From the NCBI RefSeq assembly GCF_001436775.1, contig NZ_AYZC01000005.1, positions 1 through 53,886 on the forward strand: a DNA stretch of 53,886 nt, given 5' to 3'. Under the pieces are notes generated by a model, which worked only from the letters and a program-made list of their open reading frames with translations, made no database searches and was not told the DNA's origin. Position numbers and translations under genes: made by a program. This DNA comes from Lactobacillus acetotolerans DSM 20749 = JCM 3825 (lineage in GTDB: Bacteria; Bacillota; Bacilli; Lactobacillales; Lactobacillaceae). Below are positions 8,568 to 17,711 of this stretch, piece by piece (position 1 is the stretch's first letter; each line of letters starts with the position of its first letter).

Positions 8568-9524
8568 ATGAGTAAGTTAAAAGTATTAGTTTTAGATGCG
8601 GTTAGGGAAGACGCAATTATCGACTTAAAAAATAAATTTGATGTGACAATTGCCGCTGGTCCAAAAAATGACCGCAAGTGGGTGCTTGATCATATTGCTC
8701 CCTATGATGCTGTAATTACTTCTAAAATGAAGTTTAATCCTGAGATGATTGATGCAGCTAAAAATTTAAAGATTATCTCTACTTATGGTGTTGGCTTTGA
8801 TCATGTCGATACAGCTTATGCTAAGAAAAAGGGCATTGTGGTTTCTAACTCTCCTAAGAGTGTTCGTCGTCCCACAGCTGAACTTGGTTTAACCTTGATT
8901 TTGGCTTGTGCAAGAAGGATTTGTTATTATGACCATACGATTCGTGAAGGCAAATTTATAAGTTCAAATGACTATGCCAACCAAGGATATGATATTGAAG
9001 GTAAGACCTTAGCTATTTTTGGTATGGGTCGAATTGGTAAATTATTAGCCTCTTTTGCTAAGATGCTGGGGATGAAGATAATTTATCATAACCGTCACCA
9101 AGTAGCACCGAAAATTGAAGAAAAACTTGGGGCAAAGTATGTTGATTTTGATACCTTAATTAAACAAGCAGATTACTTGAGTTTAAACGCGCCGGCAACT
9201 CCGCAAACAACTGGAATTATCAGTGCAAAGGTCTTTAAGAAAATGAAAAAGACGGCATTTTTGATTAATATTGCTCGTGGTGCTTTAGTTGATGAAGATG
9301 TATTGATAGCTGCTCTTGAAAATAAAGAAATTGCAGGCGCTGGCTTAGATGTGTTTGTAAACCAAAAGAAAGTTGATCCCAAGTTTTATGACTTAGATAA
9401 CGTTATTTTGACTCCGCACATGGGATCTGCTACTCATGCTGGAAGGTATAATTTGGCTAAAGAATCCGCAGAAAATGTCATCTCTTACTTAAGTGATGGC
9501 AAGGCCATTAATCAAGTTAATTAA
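8568..9524 (+). CDS. D-isomer-specific 2-hydroxyacid dehydrogenase family protein
   Basis: A 318-residue NAD(P)-dependent oxidoreductase of the D-2-hydroxyacid dehydrogenase superfamily, interconverting 2-keto and D-2-hydroxy acids. The Rossmann motif is GMGRIG (152-157). Substrate Arg is R237 in ARGALVDE, and the catalytic His is H284 in TPHMGSAT. The usual catalytic Glu of the DVFxNEP-type segment is replaced: the sequence is DVFVNQ, with Q266 at that position. Start ATG 8568 follows GGAG. It is the last gene of the phosphatase/amidohydrolase operon and is ended by the terminator at 9544-9597. A glyoxylate/hydroxypyruvate reductase or phosphoglycerate dehydrogenase relative is possible; it is shorter than SerA and has no ACT domain. 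Confidence 0.88.
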   Translation: MSKLKVLVLDAVREDAIIDLKNKFDVTIAAGPKNDRKWVLDHIAPYDAVITSKMKFNPEMIDAAKNLKIISTYGVGFDHVDTAYAKKKGIVVSNSPKSVRRPTAELGLTLILACARRICYYDHTIREGKFISSNDYANQGYDIEGKTLAIFGMGRIGKLLASFAKMLGMKIIYHNRHQVAPKIEEKLGAKYVDFDTLIKQADYLSLNAPATPQTTGIISAKVFKKMKKTAFLINIARGALVDEDVLIAALENKEIAGAGLDVFVNQKKVDPKFYDLDNVILTPHMGSATHAGRYNLAKESAENVISYLSDGKAINQVN

Positions 9525-9543
9525 GTAAAAAGATATAAAGAAT

Positions 9544-9597
9544 AAAATGCATCCCGTCAATCACTAAATTTAGGTGATTTTGAGATGCATTTTTATA
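9544..9597. terminator. Bidirectional terminator between dehydrogenase and secreted protein genes
   Basis: AAAATGCATC at 9544-9553 pairs with GATGCATTTT at 9584-9593, with an inner AATCAC/GTGATT helix. T-rich runs flank it on both strands, so it can stop both converging genes. Confidence 0.85.
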
Positions 9598-9601
9598 TTA
9601 A

Positions 9602-10270
9602 TTAAATCTTTTTCCAAAGCAATGTTGGTGTGCGAGCGACATTAAGAGTCTTCACATATGATTTAGTTTGCTTAACTGAATTGATAGCTATTTTTCTTTC
9701 ATTACCATGAAGCTGCTGAGCATCCATTAAAGCTTTATTTAAATAGCGTTGTGATCTTTCTCGATTAACTTTAGTAATAGGAGGTTTACTTCCTAATACA
9801 TTGATTGCCTTTTTCTCCATTTTAATTACAGGTTGCAATGATTTATCAGTATAATGTTTATTATATAAAGTTGTATCATCAACCCCGCCACGATACTTGC
9901 CAGATTTAGAAAATGCTTTATACATTAAGCCATTCTTATATTCCCAAACGCGGTAAACTTTAAAATTAGTCTTATTTTTAATTAGTTTTTTAAGTGTAGA
10001 GCGTTTCATATGAGGATTATTAAGACCAGCAACTTTCTTTTGTAGCCCTTGATCAGAATTCCCTGGAGTTAAACGAAAAGTATAACCTTCTTTAGCTAAT
10101 TGTTGGCTAAGTTTTACATTTTCATGAGTTTTTTTGTTAATAACTTGCTTATTAGTATTAATCTGGTGAGAATTATTTGTTACCGCTGTATTTACTGGCA
10201 TTGCACTAGCAGAAATCAAAGATAGGGCAGCAATACTTAAATATGTAAGTGTTTTTAAACTGAATTTCAT
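9602..10270 (-). CDS. Secreted protein of unknown function
   Basis: A 222-residue protein with a clear Sec signal peptide: MKFSLK, then a hydrophobic core of about 15 residues, then ASAMPVNTA near residue 28. The mature part is strongly basic with many Lys, Asn and Gln, and contains a more ordered middle (residues about 85-130) with YRVWEYKNGLMYKAFSKSG. No LPXTG motif, SLAP domain or lipobox was seen, so it is probably released or held by charge. The start is ATG 10270, set by AAAGGAGAT eight bases upstream. An upstream in-frame start at 10315 would put the signal peptide inside. No family is recognised. It is monocistronic and divergent from uvrC. Confidence 0.7.
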   Translation of the reverse strand: MKFSLKTLTYLSIAALSLISASAMPVNTAVTNNSHQINTNKQVINKKTHENVKLSQQLAKEGYTFRLTPGNSDQGLQKKVAGLNNPHMKRSTLKKLIKNKTNFKVYRVWEYKNGLMYKAFSKSGKYRGGVDDTTLYNKHYTDKSLQPVIKMEKKAINVLGSKPPITKVNRERSQRYLNKALMDAQQLHGNERKIAINSVKQTKSYVKTLNVARTPTLLWKKI

Positions 10271-10353
10271 ATTAAAAATCTCCTTTTTGCATATGTAAGC
10301 TTTTTTACTAAGCAACTATATTGGAATGCAAGTTATGAACTATATGACAAAAT

Positions 10354-10379
10354 TATTACAAATATTTCAAAATGTAATA
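10354..10379. repeat. Spaced inverted repeat upstream of the secreted protein gene
   Basis: TATTACA at 10354-10360 is mirrored by TGTAATA at 10373-10379 with 12 bases between. It lies about 85-110 bases upstream of the secreted protein start, in the divergent region with uvrC, and could be an operator. AT-rich context makes chance likely. Confidence 0.3.
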
Positions 10380-10494
10380 TTATCCTAAAATTATAATTTT
10401 TTAATAAATAGCTATCTGTCTGTAAGCTTGTTTAGACCTGTTTTATAGCGATTTGTGTTAAAATTTATAAGGCTATTTCAAGGAGTGATTTTTT

Positions 10495-12297
10495 TTGGCA
10501 ACGGAATTAATTGAAAATAAATTAAAACTTTTGCCTGCTAAACCTGGCTGCTATTTAATGAAAGATATTAATGGAACGGTCATTTATGTAGGTAAGTCAA
10601 AAAATTTAAAAAGTCGTGTACGTTCTTACTTTAAGAGTAAACAAGTTGGACGCAGGGCAGAACTGGTTCAAGAAATCCGCGATTATGATATTATTACCGT
10701 TTCTACTGATAAAGAAGCGTTTCTACTTGAAGTTACTTTAATTAAAAAATATCAACCTTATTATAATGTCCAGTTAAAACAGGGTACTGGCTATCCTTAT
10801 ATTGAGATTACACATGAACGTGATCCGCAGACACGCTTAACTAGTATTGTTCATAAAGATGGTGGATATTACTTTGGCCCGTACCCCAACGTTTATGCTG
10901 CACAAGCTACTTTAAAGTTTATTCAGAAAGTCTTCCCATTGAGACGCTGTCATGGTAACGAGGGGCGTCCGTGTCTTTATTACCATATGGGGCAGTGTTT
11001 AGGTGCGTGTTTTAAGACGGTGCCGAAGGAAGAATATGATAAGCAAATTAAAAAGATCAAAAGCTTTTTAAACGGGGATATTGCCTGGGTTAAACGTGAT
11101 TTAACTAAAAAAATGCAAAAGGCATCAAAGAAGCTTGAATTTGAGCGAGCTGCAGAAATTCGAGATCAATTGCGGTACATCGAAGAGACCGTTGAGAAGC
11201 AAAAGATTATTTCCAATGATAATACGCAAAGGGATATCTTTAATTTCTACGTTGATAGGTCTTGGATATCTATTCAGGTCTTCTTTTTGCGGCAGGCCAA
11301 ACTACTTAGAAGGGAAACAAAAATGTTTCCTTTGACGGATACAGAAGATCCAGAGGATGAATTTACTTCATTTATCGTGCAGTTCTATGGGCAACGTAAC
11401 CGTATTTTACCTAAAGAAGTTTTAGTTCCTGATGGAATTAACAACGAGGCTTTATCTGAAGTAATTAAAGTTCCAGTTAGAACCCCTAAACGGGGACAGA
11501 AACGATCTTTGTTAAACATGGCTAAAGATAACGCTAAACTTAAAATTGACGATAAGTTTAGGCTGCTTGAGCTTGGTAACCGTAAAACTAAGGGGGCACA
11601 AAAAGAAATTTTTGATGCACTTGGACTACCATACGGTCATGTAATTGAAAGCTTCGACCACTCGCATATTCAAGGTGCCGATCCAGTTTCTGCTTTAGTT
11701 GTATTTAAAGATGGCGAGCCAGATAAGACCTCTTACCGTAAATATAAGTTAAAGGGAGCAGTTGAACACCAAAATGGCGGCGACGAAGTTAGAAATACGC
11801 GTGAAGTTGTTAGGCGGCGTTATAGCAGGCTTCTTCGTGAACATAAGAAAATGCCGGATCTGATCTTAATGGATGGTGGCCAGATTCAGGTTGATGCCTG
11901 TGAAGACGTTTTGCGAAATGAACTTAATCTAAATATTCCTGTTGCAGGGATGGTTAAGGATAATAAACACAGAACGAATCACCTATTATTCGGTGATCCG
12001 ATCAATGGTGTGCCGTTGAAATTAATTCCAATGGATCCGAAGTCTCAAGGTTTTTACTTAATGACCAGAATTCAAGATGAGGTTCACCGCTTTGCAATTA
12101 CCTTCCATAGAAGAACTCATGCCAAGAATGCTTTATCAAGCAGGCTCGATTCTATTAAAGGCATTGGCCCAAAGAGCCGTAATAAATTGTTGCGTAATTT
12201 TGGCTCACTTAAGAAAATTAAGGGTGCATCAATTGATGAATTGCGAAAAGTCGGTTTATCCTTGGCACAGGCGCAATCAGTGAAGTTAACACTTTGA
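10495..12297 (+). CDS. uvrC: UvrABC excinuclease subunit C
   Basis: UvrC makes the two incisions around DNA lesions during nucleotide excision repair, with UvrA and UvrB. The GIY-YIG nuclease domain is at about residues 14-92 (GCYLMKD, VIYVGKSKNL). A cysteine-bearing stretch near 150-175 (RRCHGNEGRPCLYYHMGQC) is typical of UvrC. The UVR motif that meets UvrB lies at about 197-232, the RNase H-like second nuclease at about 375-535 (SFDHSHIQGADPV), and a helix-hairpin-helix pair at 545-600 (IKGIGPKSRNKLL). Length 600 is normal. The start is TTG at 10495, supported by AAGGAGTGA. It stands alone between the secreted protein and obgE. Confidence 0.97.
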   Translation: MATELIENKLKLLPAKPGCYLMKDINGTVIYVGKSKNLKSRVRSYFKSKQVGRRAELVQEIRDYDIITVSTDKEAFLLEVTLIKKYQPYYNVQLKQGTGYPYIEITHERDPQTRLTSIVHKDGGYYFGPYPNVYAAQATLKFIQKVFPLRRCHGNEGRPCLYYHMGQCLGACFKTVPKEEYDKQIKKIKSFLNGDIAWVKRDLTKKMQKASKKLEFERAAEIRDQLRYIEETVEKQKIISNDNTQRDIFNFYVDRSWISIQVFFLRQAKLLRRETKMFPLTDTEDPEDEFTSFIVQFYGQRNRILPKEVLVPDGINNEALSEVIKVPVRTPKRGQKRSLLNMAKDNAKLKIDDKFRLLELGNRKTKGAQKEIFDALGLPYGHVIESFDHSHIQGADPVSALVVFKDGEPDKTSYRKYKLKGAVEHQNGGDEVRNTREVVRRRYSRLLREHKKMPDLILMDGGQIQVDACEDVLRNELNLNIPVAGMVKDNKHRTNHLLFGDPINGVPLKLIPMDPKSQGFYLMTRIQDEVHRFAITFHRRTHAKNALSSRLDSIKGIGPKSRNKLLRNFGSLKKIKGASIDELRKVGLSLAQAQSVKLTL

Positions 12298-12336
12298 TTA
12301 GAATCAAGGAATAGAGACGATTTCTATAGCTTTATG

Positions 12337-12345
12337 TGGTATAGT
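12337..12345 (+). promoter_or_regulatory. Extended -10 promoter for obgE
   Basis: TGGTATAGT is an extended -10 box (TGn plus TATAGT). No good -35 box is visible. It lies 37 bases before the obgE start and after the uvrC stop. Confidence 0.5.
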
Positions 12346-12381
12346 AGTAAAGTTGGAAAAGACGGAAAGGAGAATTAGAAC

Positions 12382-13686
12382 ATGCCTACTTTTGTTGATC
12401 AAACTAAAATTGAAGTTCAAGCCGGTAAAGGCGGAGACGGCATGGTTGCTTTCCGTCACGAAAAATATGTTCCTAATGGTGGACCAGCCGGTGGTGATGG
12501 CGGTCGCGGCGGCAGCATCATCTTTGTAGCCGACAGTGGCTTACGTACCTTAATGGATTTTCGTTATCGGAGGAAGTTTAAAGCCGAAGATGGAGAAAAA
12601 GGCCGGATTAAATCCCAATATGGCAGGGGCGCGAAAGACCTTTACCTGAAGGTTCCAGTAGGGACTACAGTTTATGACTTTAATAGCAATGAAGAACTTG
12701 GCGATCTTATTAAAGACAAGCAAGAATTGGTTGTTGCACATGGTGGCCGTGGTGGTCGTGGCAATATTCACTTTGCCTCGAGTGTTAATACGGCACCAGA
12801 AATTGCTGAAAATGGTGAACCAGGCGAAGATCGGGTTTTGCGTCTTGAATTGAAGATGCTGGCCGATGTTGGTTTAGTTGGTTTCCCATCAGTTGGGAAA
12901 TCAACACTGCTTTCAGTAGTAACTAAGGCTAAGCCCAAAATAGCGGCTTATGCTTTTACCACTTTGACACCTAATTTAGGGATGGTTATCTTGCCTGACG
13001 GGCGTGATTTCTCAATCGCTGACTTGCCTGGATTGATTGAAGGTGCAAGTAAAGGTGTAGGATTGGGTATCCAATTCTTACGCCACATTGAAAGAACGAA
13101 GGTAATCCTTCACTTAGTTTCAATGGATCCAAATAATGGTCAAAAAGCAATTAATGATTACAAGACAATTAAAGATGAAATGTTGTCTTACGATACTAAG
13201 TTATCAAAGAAACGAGAATTAATTGTCGCGACCCAAATGGATCTTCCTGGGTCTGAGGACAAACTTGCTGATTTCAAAAAAGATTTAAAGAGTAATGGGA
13301 TAAACGAGCCAGTTTATGCTATTTCTAGTGTTGCCCATAAGGGTGTTAAAAAATTAATGCAAGACACTGCTTCTTTGGTTGAAGAGGTTGAAAAAACACA
13401 AGTTGTTGCGAAGCCTAAGCCTGTCCATAAAGTTAAAGAATACAAGTACAAGGCACCTAAGAAGAATGAATTTACTGTTGAAAAAGTCGGCGAGCACGAA
13501 TTTGTGGTTAAGGGTGAAAGCCTGGAACGTTTAGTTGAAATGACAAATCTTGATCATCATGATGGTGTTGTACGTTTAGCTAGGAAGCTTATGCATTTAG
13601 GCATAGACGAAGCTTTACGCAAAAAAGGAGCCGTTGATGGTGATGATGTGGCAATTGGTGATTTTAATTTTGAATTTGTGCAATAA
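12382..13686 (+). CDS. obgE: Obg-family GTPase
   Basis: Obg/CgtA is an essential GTPase that binds the 50S subunit late in its assembly and links to the stringent response. The glycine-rich Obg fold occupies about residues 1-158 ([23 protein letters not shown]). The G domain is about 159-330, with the P-loop [11 protein letters not shown], switch [11 protein letters not shown], and the base-recognition ATQMDLP in place of the common NKxD. The C-terminal OCT domain is about 355-434. The ATG at 12382 follows GGAAAGGAG. It starts a run obgE, acyltransferase, rnz, SDR, lapA with short gaps and one overlap. Confidence 0.97.
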   Translation: MPTFVDQTKIEVQAGKGGDGMVAFRHEKYVPNGGPAGGDGGRGGSIIFVADSGLRTLMDFRYRRKFKAEDGEKGRIKSQYGRGAKDLYLKVPVGTTVYDFNSNEELGDLIKDKQELVVAHGGRGGRGNIHFASSVNTAPEIAENGEPGEDRVLRLELKMLADVGLVGFPSVGKSTLLSVVTKAKPKIAAYAFTTLTPNLGMVILPDGRDFSIADLPGLIEGASKGVGLGIQFLRHIERTKVILHLVSMDPNNGQKAINDYKTIKDEMLSYDTKLSKKRELIVATQMDLPGSEDKLADFKKDLKSNGINEPVYAISSVAHKGVKKLMQDTASLVEEVEKTQVVAKPKPVHKVKEYKYKAPKKNEFTVEKVGEHEFVVKGESLERLVEMTNLDHHDGVVRLARKLMHLGIDEALRKKGAVDGDDVAIGDFNFEFVQ

Positions 13687-13705
13687 TTTTAGAGAAGTTT
13701 AAAAA

Positions 13706-15625
13706 ATGAAGAAAAATCGGTTTATTACAGGATATTCTGGACTCAGAGCATTGGCAGTTATTGGGGTGATTTTATACCATCTCAATCCTGATACTTTTAT
13801 TGGCGGGTATCTTGGGGTGCCGATATTTTTTGTTTTATCAGGTTATTTGGTCACAGACCATATGCTGCGTTCTTACAAAGAAGAGGGTAGTTATAACACT
13901 AAGGGCTTTTATTTAAGTCGGATTAAGAAATTATATCCGCAGTTAATTGCTGTACTTTGGCTTTCTGCGGCGTATATTCTTTTGTTTCAGCGTAATTTAT
14001 TGGTAAAACTAAACCAAATAGTGATTACTAATTTACTTAATGTCTATAATTTTTGGCAAATTCTTAACGGACAAAGTTACTTTGAACGCTTTGCCACGAA
14101 TGAATCTCCCTTTACGCATTTATGGACCATGTCGATTGAGGCACAATTTTATATTCTTTGGCCGTTAGTTATTTGGCTTTTAGTCAAATACTTTAAAAAA
14201 AGAAAAGGGATTTTTTGGGTACTTTTCGGACTTTCTATTTTTTCAGCGTTAGAAATGGCACTTCTCTATAAGACTGGCGCTAATATTAACCGCATTTATT
14301 ATGGAACTGATACCAGATTTTTTTCTTTAGGAATTGGAGCAGCTCTAGCAGTAATTTGGCCAATAGAAGATTTAAAACCTCAAGTTAGAAAATCGGACAC
14401 CCGTGCCCTTGATATTGTTGGTGCAATAGCATTTATTGGCATGCTACTATTATTCTTTAGTAACACGATGAATCCGCAATCAGCATTTGCTTATTATGGT
14501 GGTATGTTAATTTTTACTGTTTTAACTGCCATCATGGTGGGAATAATTGCTCATCCTGGTAGCCACTGGAACCGTTGGTTAACTAATCCGGTTTTCAACT
14601 GGATTGGTTCTAGAAGTTACGGTATTTATTTATACCAATTTCCGGTGATGATCTTTTTTGAAGATAAGGTAACCGATATGGCCGATCATGTTTTGCTGTA
14701 TCATATTATTGAAGTGCTTATTATTTTGCTTATTAGTGAATTAACTTATCGTTTGATCGAAAAGCCAATGGGTAAAATTAGTTGGGCAAAGACGAAAAAT
14801 TACTTTACACAATTATTTGATATTAAAAGAAAAGATTACCTTAGAAAAGCAGAAGCAGTTGTAGCTGTATTAATCTTTTTGGTTGGCAGCATGGGAATTA
14901 TTGTTTCTCCTACTGTAAAAGCAGAGAATTTTAATAAGTCACAACTGGCTGAGCGAATAATTGCTAACAGGAAAGAACAATCCAAAGATAATAAAACCTT
15001 AATTGCTAAATTAAGAAAATCTAAGAAAAAGACGACACAAAAGACTAAACTGGTTAAGGAAGCCACCCAAAGGGCTAAGAAACATCCAGTTAATAAATCA
15101 TTTGAAAAATATGGTATTTCACAGGTTGATCTGCAATTAGCCCGCAAAGTTCAGCTTACGGCGGTTGGAGATTCGGTTATGGCTGGATCCAGTAATGATT
15201 TGAAACGATTAATGCCGAAAGCTTTAATCGATGCTGCTGTTTCGCGTCAATTGGATGTTGTCTATGATTTATTGAATAAATACCAAAAGAAAGGTGTATT
15301 AGCTGATAACGTTTTAATTGGCTTAGGAACTAATGGACCATTTTCGATGAATGATCTGGATCGCTTGATGCACCAGATAGGTCCTAAACGGCACGTCTTT
15401 TGGATAAATACCCATGTTCCGACCAAGCAATGGCAGGATCAAGTTAACGGTTTACTAAAACAAGCCTCTAAACATCATCGTAATTTAACTGTTATTGACT
15501 GGTACGGTTATTCAAAGAATCATCCTAAGTGGTTTTATCAGGATGAAACACATCCGACTCCAGTTGGATCTAAGCATTATAGTGCTTTTGTTGTGAAAAC
15601 AATAATTGAGCATGCAAAGTATTAA
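13706..15625 (+). CDS. Acyltransferase-3 with C-terminal SGNH domain, OatA-like
   Basis: A 639-residue two-part membrane enzyme. Residues 1-365 form about ten membrane helices of the acyltransferase-3 family, with the conserved His in ILYHLNP (near 28) and the LSGYLVT turn. Residues 395-460 pass through one more membrane helix into a Lys-rich linker. From about 490 an extracellular SGNH esterase-like domain has GDSV (Ser), GLGTNG (Asn) and DETHPT (Asp/His). This build matches peptidoglycan O-acetyltransferases (OatA), which acetylate MurNAc and give lysozyme resistance. Acetylation of another wall polymer is possible. It begins 20 bases after obgE and ends 12 before rnz. Confidence 0.85.
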   Translation: MKKNRFITGYSGLRALAVIGVILYHLNPDTFIGGYLGVPIFFVLSGYLVTDHMLRSYKEEGSYNTKGFYLSRIKKLYPQLIAVLWLSAAYILLFQRNLLVKLNQIVITNLLNVYNFWQILNGQSYFERFATNESPFTHLWTMSIEAQFYILWPLVIWLLVKYFKKRKGIFWVLFGLSIFSALEMALLYKTGANINRIYYGTDTRFFSLGIGAALAVIWPIEDLKPQVRKSDTRALDIVGAIAFIGMLLLFFSNTMNPQSAFAYYGGMLIFTVLTAIMVGIIAHPGSHWNRWLTNPVFNWIGSRSYGIYLYQFPVMIFFEDKVTDMADHVLLYHIIEVLIILLISELTYRLIEKPMGKISWAKTKNYFTQLFDIKRKDYLRKAEAVVAVLIFLVGSMGIIVSPTVKAENFNKSQLAERIIANRKEQSKDNKTLIAKLRKSKKKTTQKTKLVKEATQRAKKHPVNKSFEKYGISQVDLQLARKVQLTAVGDSVMAGSSNDLKRLMPKALIDAAVSRQLDVVYDLLNKYQKKGVLADNVLIGLGTNGPFSMNDLDRLMHQIGPKRHVFWINTHVPTKQWQDQVNGLLKQASKHHRNLTVIDWYGYSKNHPKWFYQDETHPTPVGSKHYSAFVVKTIIEHAKY

Positions 15626-15637
15626 GATAGGAAATTC

Positions 15638-16579
15638 ATGGAATTACAATTTCTAGGTACAGGAGCAGGGCAACCGTCAAAACAAAGAAATGTGTCAAGT
15701 ATTGCTTTGAAACTGCTTGATGAAATTAATGAAATTTGGCTCTTTGATGTGGGCGAAGCTACACAACACCAAATATTGAGGACAAATATTCGTTTACGCA
15801 AAGTTACCAAAATTTTTATTTCACACAATCATGGTGACCATATCTTTGGGTTACCAGGTTTACTAGCAACGCGTTCTTTTCAAGGGGACGTCGGACCGTT
15901 AACAATATATGGCCCTCCAGGTCTTGAACAATTTGTTAGAACCGCTTTAAGGGTGTCTCGGTCTAAGGTATCTTATCCAATTAAATTTGTTGCATTGGTA
16001 AAAGGTGGCCTTATTTATCAAGGTCAAGGATTTAAAGTTTATGCTAAGAAATTAGATCACCGGGTACCGAGCTTTGGTTATCGGGTTGTCGAGGATTCTC
16101 ATCCAGGAGAATTATTGATGGATAAGTTAGCTCAATATAAGGTTCCTAATGGTCCGTTACTTGGTAAATTAAAAGAGGGTAAACAAATAGCCTTGTCTGA
16201 TGGTACTATACTAAATGGTGAGGACTTTTTAGGTCCGAATAAACCTGGTAGAATAGTAACAATCATTTATGATACGCGATCTACACCAAACATTGCTAAA
16301 TTAGCTAAAAATGCTGATGTGTTGGTTCATGAATCGACTTTTGCTGGTAATGAAGCCAAATTAGCGCATGCATATTATCACTCAACTGCGGTTGAAGCAG
16401 CTAAGGTTGCGCGTGATAATGGAGTTAAGCATTTATATTTGGATCACATATCTGCTAGGTATTTAGGTTCAAAAGCTAAGAATTTGGAAAAACAAGCAAA
16501 AAGAATCTTTCCAAATACAAAATTGGTTAATGATTTTGATCGGGTAGTAATTCCAATGAAAGGTGTAAAAAATGAGTGA
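15638..16579 (+). CDS. rnz: Ribonuclease Z
   Basis: RNase Z is the metallo-beta-lactamase-fold endonuclease that trims the 3' trailer of tRNA precursors. The zinc motif HNHGDH lies near residues 63-68, with further ligand His residues at DHRVPSFGYRV near 140, the Asp of YDTRST near 210 and HES/HAYYHST near 230-245. The family's exosite arm (GPPGLEQFVRTA region, about 90-110, and 150-190) is present. Length 313 matches the family. ATG 15638 follows AGGAAA. The last 8 bases overlap the SDR gene, so the two are probably translationally coupled. Confidence 0.96.
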   Translation: MELQFLGTGAGQPSKQRNVSSIALKLLDEINEIWLFDVGEATQHQILRTNIRLRKVTKIFISHNHGDHIFGLPGLLATRSFQGDVGPLTIYGPPGLEQFVRTALRVSRSKVSYPIKFVALVKGGLIYQGQGFKVYAKKLDHRVPSFGYRVVEDSHPGELLMDKLAQYKVPNGPLLGKLKEGKQIALSDGTILNGEDFLGPNKPGRIVTIIYDTRSTPNIAKLAKNADVLVHESTFAGNEAKLAHAYYHSTAVEAAKVARDNGVKHLYLDHISARYLGSKAKNLEKQAKRIFPNTKLVNDFDRVVIPMKGVKNE

Positions 16580-17366
16580 TTCATTAAGAAATAAAGTTGT
16601 AGTTGTAACTGGTGCCTCAAGTGGTATCGGCCGTTCCATTGCCTTAGAGAGTGCCGGACGTGGTGCCACAGTAATCCTGATTGCTAGAAGACAGGATAAG
16701 TTAGAGAAAATTGCTGCAGAAGCTAAGGAATTATCTGGTGCCGATGCATATGTTTTCCCAACTGATATCGGCAAGAGCGATGAAATTGACGACACCTTTA
16801 ACAATATAGTTAAAGTAGTAAAGCACATTGATTATTTGGTTAACTGTGCTAGTTTTGGTAAGTTTGAAACATTTATGGAAATGGACCGGCATGAAGTTAC
16901 CGAGATGTTCCAAGTTAATGTTTTAGGGTTAATGTACTTCACCCGTTTAGTTGGTAGATTGATGATAGAGCAGAAGACTGGCCAGATTGTTAACTTCGGT
17001 TCAATGGCTGGTAAGGTTCCGACCACGAAATCAGCTGCTTACAGTGCTTCTAAGGCAGCGGTCATTCAATTCTCAAATGTTTTACGGCTTGAATTAAAAC
17101 CATTTGGTGTAAAGGTTATGACCGTTAATCCAGGACCTGTTTATACTAACTTCTTTAATATTGCTGATAAGACCGGCAATTATGCTAAGAGTGTTGAAAA
17201 GTTCATGCTGGATCCTGACGATGTAGCATGGCAAGTTGTTCACTTCTTTGGCAGCAACAAGCGGGAATTAAATTTACCGCTTAGCTTAGCTGTTTTAGCC
17301 AAGCTTTATAACTTATTTCCATCAATTGGTGACCGTGTATCCCTGAAATTTGCTTCTAGAAAGTAG
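16572..17366 (+). CDS. Short-chain dehydrogenase/reductase family oxidoreductase
   Basis: A 264-residue classical SDR that uses NAD(P). The cofactor motif is TGASSGIG (residues 13-20) followed by ARRQDKL, which with its Arg residues suggests NADP preference. The catalytic Ser is in NFGSMAG and the Tyr-Lys pair in YSASK near 155-159. The C-terminal 40 residues contain a hydrophobic segment resembling DltE/YqjQ-type SDRs. No substrate can be assigned. The start overlaps rnz by 8 bases, an arrangement I believe recurs in lactobacilli. The next gene begins 7 bases downstream. Confidence 0.88.
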   Translation: MSDSLRNKVVVVTGASSGIGRSIALESAGRGATVILIARRQDKLEKIAAEAKELSGADAYVFPTDIGKSDEIDDTFNNIVKVVKHIDYLVNCASFGKFETFMEMDRHEVTEMFQVNVLGLMYFTRLVGRLMIEQKTGQIVNFGSMAGKVPTTKSAAYSASKAAVIQFSNVLRLELKPFGVKVMTVNPGPVYTNFFNIADKTGNYAKSVEKFMLDPDDVAWQVVHFFGSNKRELNLPLSLAVLAKLYNLFPSIGDRVSLKFASRK

Positions 17367-17373
17367 TAAGAAT

Positions 17374-17598
17374 ATGAAAGCTAGGAAAAAACAAATTAAA
17401 TTAATTATCAGTTTGATTCTTATATTACTTGCGGTTATTTTCGTGGTGCTCAATACCAATGATGTGGCAATTAATTTTGGCTTTTACAAATTTAAGCTGC
17501 CATTGATTATTGTTCTTGTGGTAATGATAATTATCGGCATTTTGCTAGGTTGGAATTTAAGACCGGATAAACCAAATAATAGTAGCAAGAAAAGCTAA
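17374..17598 (+). CDS. LapA-domain (DUF1049) small membrane protein
   Basis: A 74-residue protein with two hydrophobic helices (about residues 8-26 and 36-60) joined by NTNDVAINFGFYKFKLPL, the pattern of the LapA/DUF1049 family, and a short polar tail with GWNLRPDKP. In Gram-negatives LapA takes part in lipopolysaccharide assembly; in Gram-positives the role is unknown. The start is ATG 17374, 7 bases after the SDR stop; the ribosome binding site is weak (GTAGTAAG), so coupling to SDR translation is likely. A longer reading from 17350 overlaps the SDR and lacks a better site. Confidence 0.8.
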   Translation: MKARKKQIKLIISLILILLAVIFVVLNTNDVAINFGFYKFKLPLIIVLVVMIIIGILLGWNLRPDKPNNSSKKS

Positions 17599-17711
17599 TA
17601 AATCTTGATTTATTTATGATTGAATAGTATCATTAAAACACGTGAAGTAATTCAGGTTGCTCTTTAAGTGTAGCTTGAAACTTAAAATTACAATAAAGGA
17701 GATCAAATCAA

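Noticed and set aside
14836-15147. Minus-strand ORF of 103 residues within the acyltransferase gene
   Set aside because: It is opposite the Lys-rich linker, whose AAA/AAG codons give an artificial Phe/Leu-rich reverse frame.
16469-16828. Minus-strand ORF of 119 residues over the rnz/SDR junction
   Set aside because: Both plus-strand genes are well supported. The reverse frame has no start signal or family resemblance.
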